From Bacteroidaceae bacterium (lineage in GTDB: Bacteria; Bacteroidota; Bacteroidia; Bacteroidales; Bacteroidaceae), in the NCBI GenBank assembly GCA_900768625.1, contig CAAGDO010000311.1:1-16847 (forward strand): a DNA stretch of 16,847 nt, given 5' to 3'. A program made the position numbers and the translations under genes. Shown piece by piece: positions 14,367-16,847 of this stretch. Below the pieces are notes generated by a model. It did not search any database and had not been told where the DNA came from. It worked only from the letters and a program-made list of their open reading frames with translations. Each line of letters starts with the position of its first letter. Within the stretch, counting starts at the first letter, position 1.

Positions 14367-14583
14367 CATCAGAGTATTTGGATCCACGCAAGCATGGATA
14401 GGACAGAGACGTGTGATTCCCATATGATTCCTCCGTGAAAATGGGCTTCGCCTTTACCCAAGGGGCGGGGTGCAGATGACGAACGGGGAAATGATATGGG
14501 AATTACGCGTTTTGTCTGTTTACGCGGGATGTTTTCTCTGTTATGGTCAAAAAATGGTGGGTGGGGAGCGGGTATGACGATTT

Positions 14584-14620
14584 TTTGTGGGGTGGAGGGA
14601 GCAAAAAGCCGCTAATTTTG
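14584..14620 (+). promoter_or_regulatory. probable promoter of the GH43 gene
   Basis: TAATTTTG at 14613-14620 fits TAnnTTTG 47 nt upstream of the start codon. The nearest TTTG (14584-14587) is 25 nt away, longer than the usual 19-21, so only the -7 box is convincing. The rest of the 301-nt gap (14367-14667) shows no gene or obvious structure. Confidence 0.4.
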
Positions 14621-14667
14621 CCATCGAAAATATTCATCCTGATCAATCACTATTTATTTGACCTCTT

Positions 14668-16635
14668 ATGAAAAGAATGATTTCGACAGTCATTGTCCTC
14701 CTTATGGGGCTTATGTCTTGTACTGTGATGGAAGCGGTGGCCGCAAAGACTTCTGATGTGCAGACGAATTCCGCTACTGGAAAACGGCAGTTGGCGACTC
14801 AGCCGACGGACAAAGCTTCCTCTGAAGGGGAGTGGGTGACCATTCGAAACGGTAATCTCTGGAAGGATACGGACGGTAACTCGGTGCAGGCACATGGAGC
14901 GGGCTTTCTGTTGGTGGGCGACACGTGGTATATGATTGGTGAGAACCGTATCGCTTCGTGGAACCCCGATGTGAACATGTATTCTTCGAAGGACCTGCAG
15001 ACATGGAAGTTTGAGCGCACGATCATCAAAAACGGCGTGACGCACCCCGACTTGGGTAAGGGACGCTTCATTGAACGTCCGAAGCTGATGTATAACGCCC
15101 GCACGGGAAAATACGTGGTGTGGTGTCACTGGGAACAGAGTAACTATGGGGCTTCGGAGGCTGCCGTGTTTGAATGCGACAGCGTGAATGGCGCTTACCG
15201 CTACGTGTGGTCGGGGCGTCCGTTGGACGTGAAGTCGCGCGACTGCAACGTGTTCGTTGACGACGACGGCACGGCTTATTTCATTTCGACCACGAGTGAG
15301 AATACGAATCTGGGGTTGTTCCGCCTGACGGATGACTATCTGGCGGCAGCTTCCCACACGGTGCTCCTTCCCGGACAGCGCCGTGAGGCTCCTGCCATCG
15401 TGAAGGTGGAGGGAAAATATTATATGCTTTCCTCTGCCTGCAGCGGATGGGATCCTAACCAGTGTAAACTCTCGACTTCTGACTCGCTGACGGAGGGCTG
15501 GACATCACTCACTCCCTTGGGAAATGGTATTGCCTACGACACGCAGGCGGCTTCCATCCTGACGGTGAAGGGTACGAAGGCCACGACGTATCTCTACGTG
15601 GGTGACCGCTGGCAGGACCCTGACCTGCCACAGTCGAAGACGATTATTTTCCCCATCAGCTTCAGCAACGGCAAGTGTGAGTTTGCCTATCATCAGCAGT
15701 TTGACATCAATTTCGTGACGGGCGAATGGAGTGAAACACCAGTCACTTCCACTTCGCGCATCAGCAAGAAGGGCTGGACGGTCAAGAGCGTGACCAGCGA
15801 AGAAACGGCCAGCGAAAATGCGGCTGCAGCCAATGCCATTGATGGCGACCCGACGACTATCTGGCATACGCGCTATTCGGGTACACGCGGTGAGGCTCCC
15901 CATTCGATGACGGTCGATATGGGTGAGGAACACACCGTGGCGGGTTTCCTGGCTATGCCGCGCATGGACGGGTCGACCAACGGCTTGGTTCGTGAGTTCC
16001 TGCTGGAGGTGAGCACGGACTACAAAACGTGGACCTTGGCCACGGGTGGCTCGTGGATGCCTTACGGCGGCGAGGTGTATTTCGCTCCGGTGAAGGCTCG
16101 CTATTTCCGCTTCACGGCGCTTTCGGGTACGTATGCTTCTGTGGCCGAATTTGAGATGTTGGAGAAGGCTCCCGACGTGGAGGCTGACGAAATTACGCCT
16201 TATGTCAAGGTGGGGGAAGAGGGAGAATGGATGCGTACGAACGAAGTGACGGCAGCGAAGGGTAGCACGGTGGTGTTTGGCCCTTCGGTTGAAGCTGGAC
16301 GTTTGGGAAATTGGGCTTTCACCGGTCCCAACCGTCTGCATCGCTCCACGGCACGCGAGAACGAGGTGAAGAAGATTGCCTCCCGCGATGCGGGCCGCTA
16401 TACCGCAGTGTTTCTCAATGCCTACGGCATGACATCGGCTCAGGATTTCACGTTGAAGCTCGGCACGCCTTCGGGGATTGGTTCTGCAATGGCTGACGAG
16501 GCGCAGGATGTGGCTTCCGTGGTATGGTATGCACTGGATGGCCGCCGTTTGGCCCATGAGCCTCTTTCGGGTTGCTTTATTGAACAGTCTTGCTTGACGG
16601 ATGGCACGCAGCGCACGGTGAAGCGCATGAAATAA
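14668..16635 (+). CDS. secreted GH43 exo-beta-1,3-galactanase-like enzyme with F5/8 type C domain
   Basis: Enzymes of this GH43 group (subfamily 24-like) release galactose from the beta-1,3-galactan backbone of arabinogalactan. The signal peptide could be lipoprotein type (GLMSC, Cys18) or cleaved after AVAA (26). The five-bladed propeller covers about 55-355: AHGAGFLLVGDTWYMIGEN, RFIERPKLMYN, SRDCNVFVDDDGTAYFIST, RREAPAIVKVEGKYYMLSS, DTQAAS. Glu136, Asp192, Glu240 and Gln293 keep nearly the spacing of the active-site set Glu/Asp/Glu/Gln I recall for the fungal exo-beta-1,3-galactanase, with Glu240 the likely acid and no usual Asp base. Residues about 368-498 are an F5/8 type C (CBM32-like) binding domain, about 505-598 look Ig-like (DAGRYTAVFLNAYG), and about 603-655 form a secretion-tail-like end (VVWYALDGRRL). 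It stands alone, not in a visible SusCD locus. Confidence 0.88.
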   Translation: MKRMISTVIVLLMGLMSCTVMEAVAAKTSDVQTNSATGKRQLATQPTDKASSEGEWVTIRNGNLWKDTDGNSVQAHGAGFLLVGDTWYMIGENRIASWNPDVNMYSSKDLQTWKFERTIIKNGVTHPDLGKGRFIERPKLMYNARTGKYVVWCHWEQSNYGASEAAVFECDSVNGAYRYVWSGRPLDVKSRDCNVFVDDDGTAYFISTTSENTNLGLFRLTDDYLAAASHTVLLPGQRREAPAIVKVEGKYYMLSSACSGWDPNQCKLSTSDSLTEGWTSLTPLGNGIAYDTQAASILTVKGTKATTYLYVGDRWQDPDLPQSKTIIFPISFSNGKCEFAYHQQFDINFVTGEWSETPVTSTSRISKKGWTVKSVTSEETASENAAAANAIDGDPTTIWHTRYSGTRGEAPHSMTVDMGEEHTVAGFLAMPRMDGSTNGLVREFLLEVSTDYKTWTLATGGSWMPYGGEVYFAPVKARYFRFTALSGTYASVAEFEMLEKAPDVEADEITPYVKVGEEGEWMRTNEVTAAKGSTVVFGPSVEAGRLGNWAFTGPNRLHRSTARENEVKKIASRDAGRYTAVFLNAYGMTSAQDFTLKLGTPSGIGSAMADEAQDVASVVWYALDGRRLAHEPLSGCFIEQSCLTDGTQRTVKRMK

Positions 16636-16653
16636 ACAGGGTGGGGAAGGATG

Positions 16654-16686
16654 GACCGTTGGTGTGAAGCGCACGCCTGAACGGTC
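16654..16686 (+). terminator. hairpin after the GH43 gene
   Basis: GACCGTT (16654-16660) pairs with AACGGTC (16680-16686), and the inner GGTGTG with CACGCC (one wobble). It lies 18 nt after the stop but has no T-run, so it may help a second hairpin downstream. Confidence 0.45.
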
Positions 16687-16704
16687 ATGGTCCCGCCACA
16701 GGCA

Positions 16705-16746
16705 AAAGGGTGGTTCTGAATACGAGTGTGTTCGGGACCACCCTTT
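16705..16746 (+). terminator. rho-independent-type terminator after GH43
   Basis: AAGGGTGGTTC (16706-16716) pairs with GGACCACCCTT (16735-16745; one G-U), giving a 12-bp stem with A705-T746. The right arm ends in CCCTTTATAT. It is better placed than the preceding hairpin to end GH43 transcription, and being near-symmetrical it could also serve a gene entering from the right. The last 100 nt show no gene. Confidence 0.65.
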
Positions 16747-16847
16747 ATATATGGTGTGTATTCCGTCTGGCCTCTTTCCTTTTTCTTTTATTGCTGTCCG
16801 GTAAAATCCTGAAAACTGGATTTCCTGTGCAACAGTTCCATATTTGC

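Noticed and set aside
13035..14423. Long reverse frame (462 codons) opposite ugd
   Set aside because: It mirrors a highly conserved, certain gene; its translation is rich in His/Arg/Ile as expected of an antisense shadow.
15505..16674. Long reverse frame (389 codons) opposite the GH43 gene
   Set aside because: Antisense shadow of a certain coding region; Arg/His-rich with no motif.

Overview
The window looks like a Bacteroidales chromosome, most likely Prevotella or a close relative. The evidence is: a UpxY-type NusG paralogue; several Bacteroides-style promoters (-33 TTTG, 19-21 nt spacer, -7 TAnnTTTG) with little Shine-Dalgarno use; BspA-type leucine-rich repeats; an IS66 element; abundant CCCTTTAAGGG-type palindromic repeats; and secretion-tail-like C-termini on surface proteins. 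The species cannot be fixed from sequence alone.

Layout. (1) 1-650: a small gene of unknown function (286-585) closed by a strong hairpin. (2) 851-4461: a four-gene operon behind a good promoter and an operator-like palindrome. In order: a UpxY/NusG-like antiterminator, an M48 zinc metalloprotease, a small multi-pass membrane protein, and a TIR-domain protein. The last three have nothing obvious in common except that each carries a CxxC...CxxC zinc ribbon, C-terminal in the first two and internal in the TIR protein. (3) 4468-5758: an internally deleted IS66 element with both terminal inverted repeats, its middle replaced by palindromic repeat DNA. (4) 5792-9956: a visibly AT-rich, one-base-spaced gene pair: a second TIR protein with a transmembrane helix and a CarboxypepD_reg-like exterior domain, and a 1011-residue exported protein with coiled-coil, BspA-like LRR and TPR-like regions. 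(5) 9998-10520: the left end of a second IS66 copy, in direct orientation to the first, ending in the same repeat block and abutting the C-terminal tail of a lost surface protein. (6) 10828-12294: a polytopic membrane protein with a WG-repeat-like domain, flanked by a 50-bp direct repeat and followed by a 195-bp inverted-repeat element. (7) 12939-16847: higher-GC genes of ordinary type: UDP-glucose 6-dehydrogenase (ugd) and a secreted GH43 exo-beta-1,3-galactanase-like enzyme, each with a recognisable -7 box, ending in hairpins.

How the genes may work together. UpxY proteins normally sit first in capsule operons and let RNA polymerase read through them; here the antiterminator instead heads a protease/membrane protein/TIR operon. 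The first TIR protein keeps the Glu expected of an NAD-cleaving TIR, as does the second. I infer that 987-9956 is an accessory island of two TIR modules, plausibly for defence or stress-triggered NAD depletion, with membrane-associated or zinc-ribbon-linked sensing. The zinc-ribbon operon is the best candidate for an undescribed system. IS66 copies and palindromic repeats have shaped the island, and recombination between the direct IS66 copies would remove the second TIR module. ugd and GH43 appear to be independent chromosomal functions (sugar nucleotide for cell-surface glycans, and arabinogalactan breakdown).
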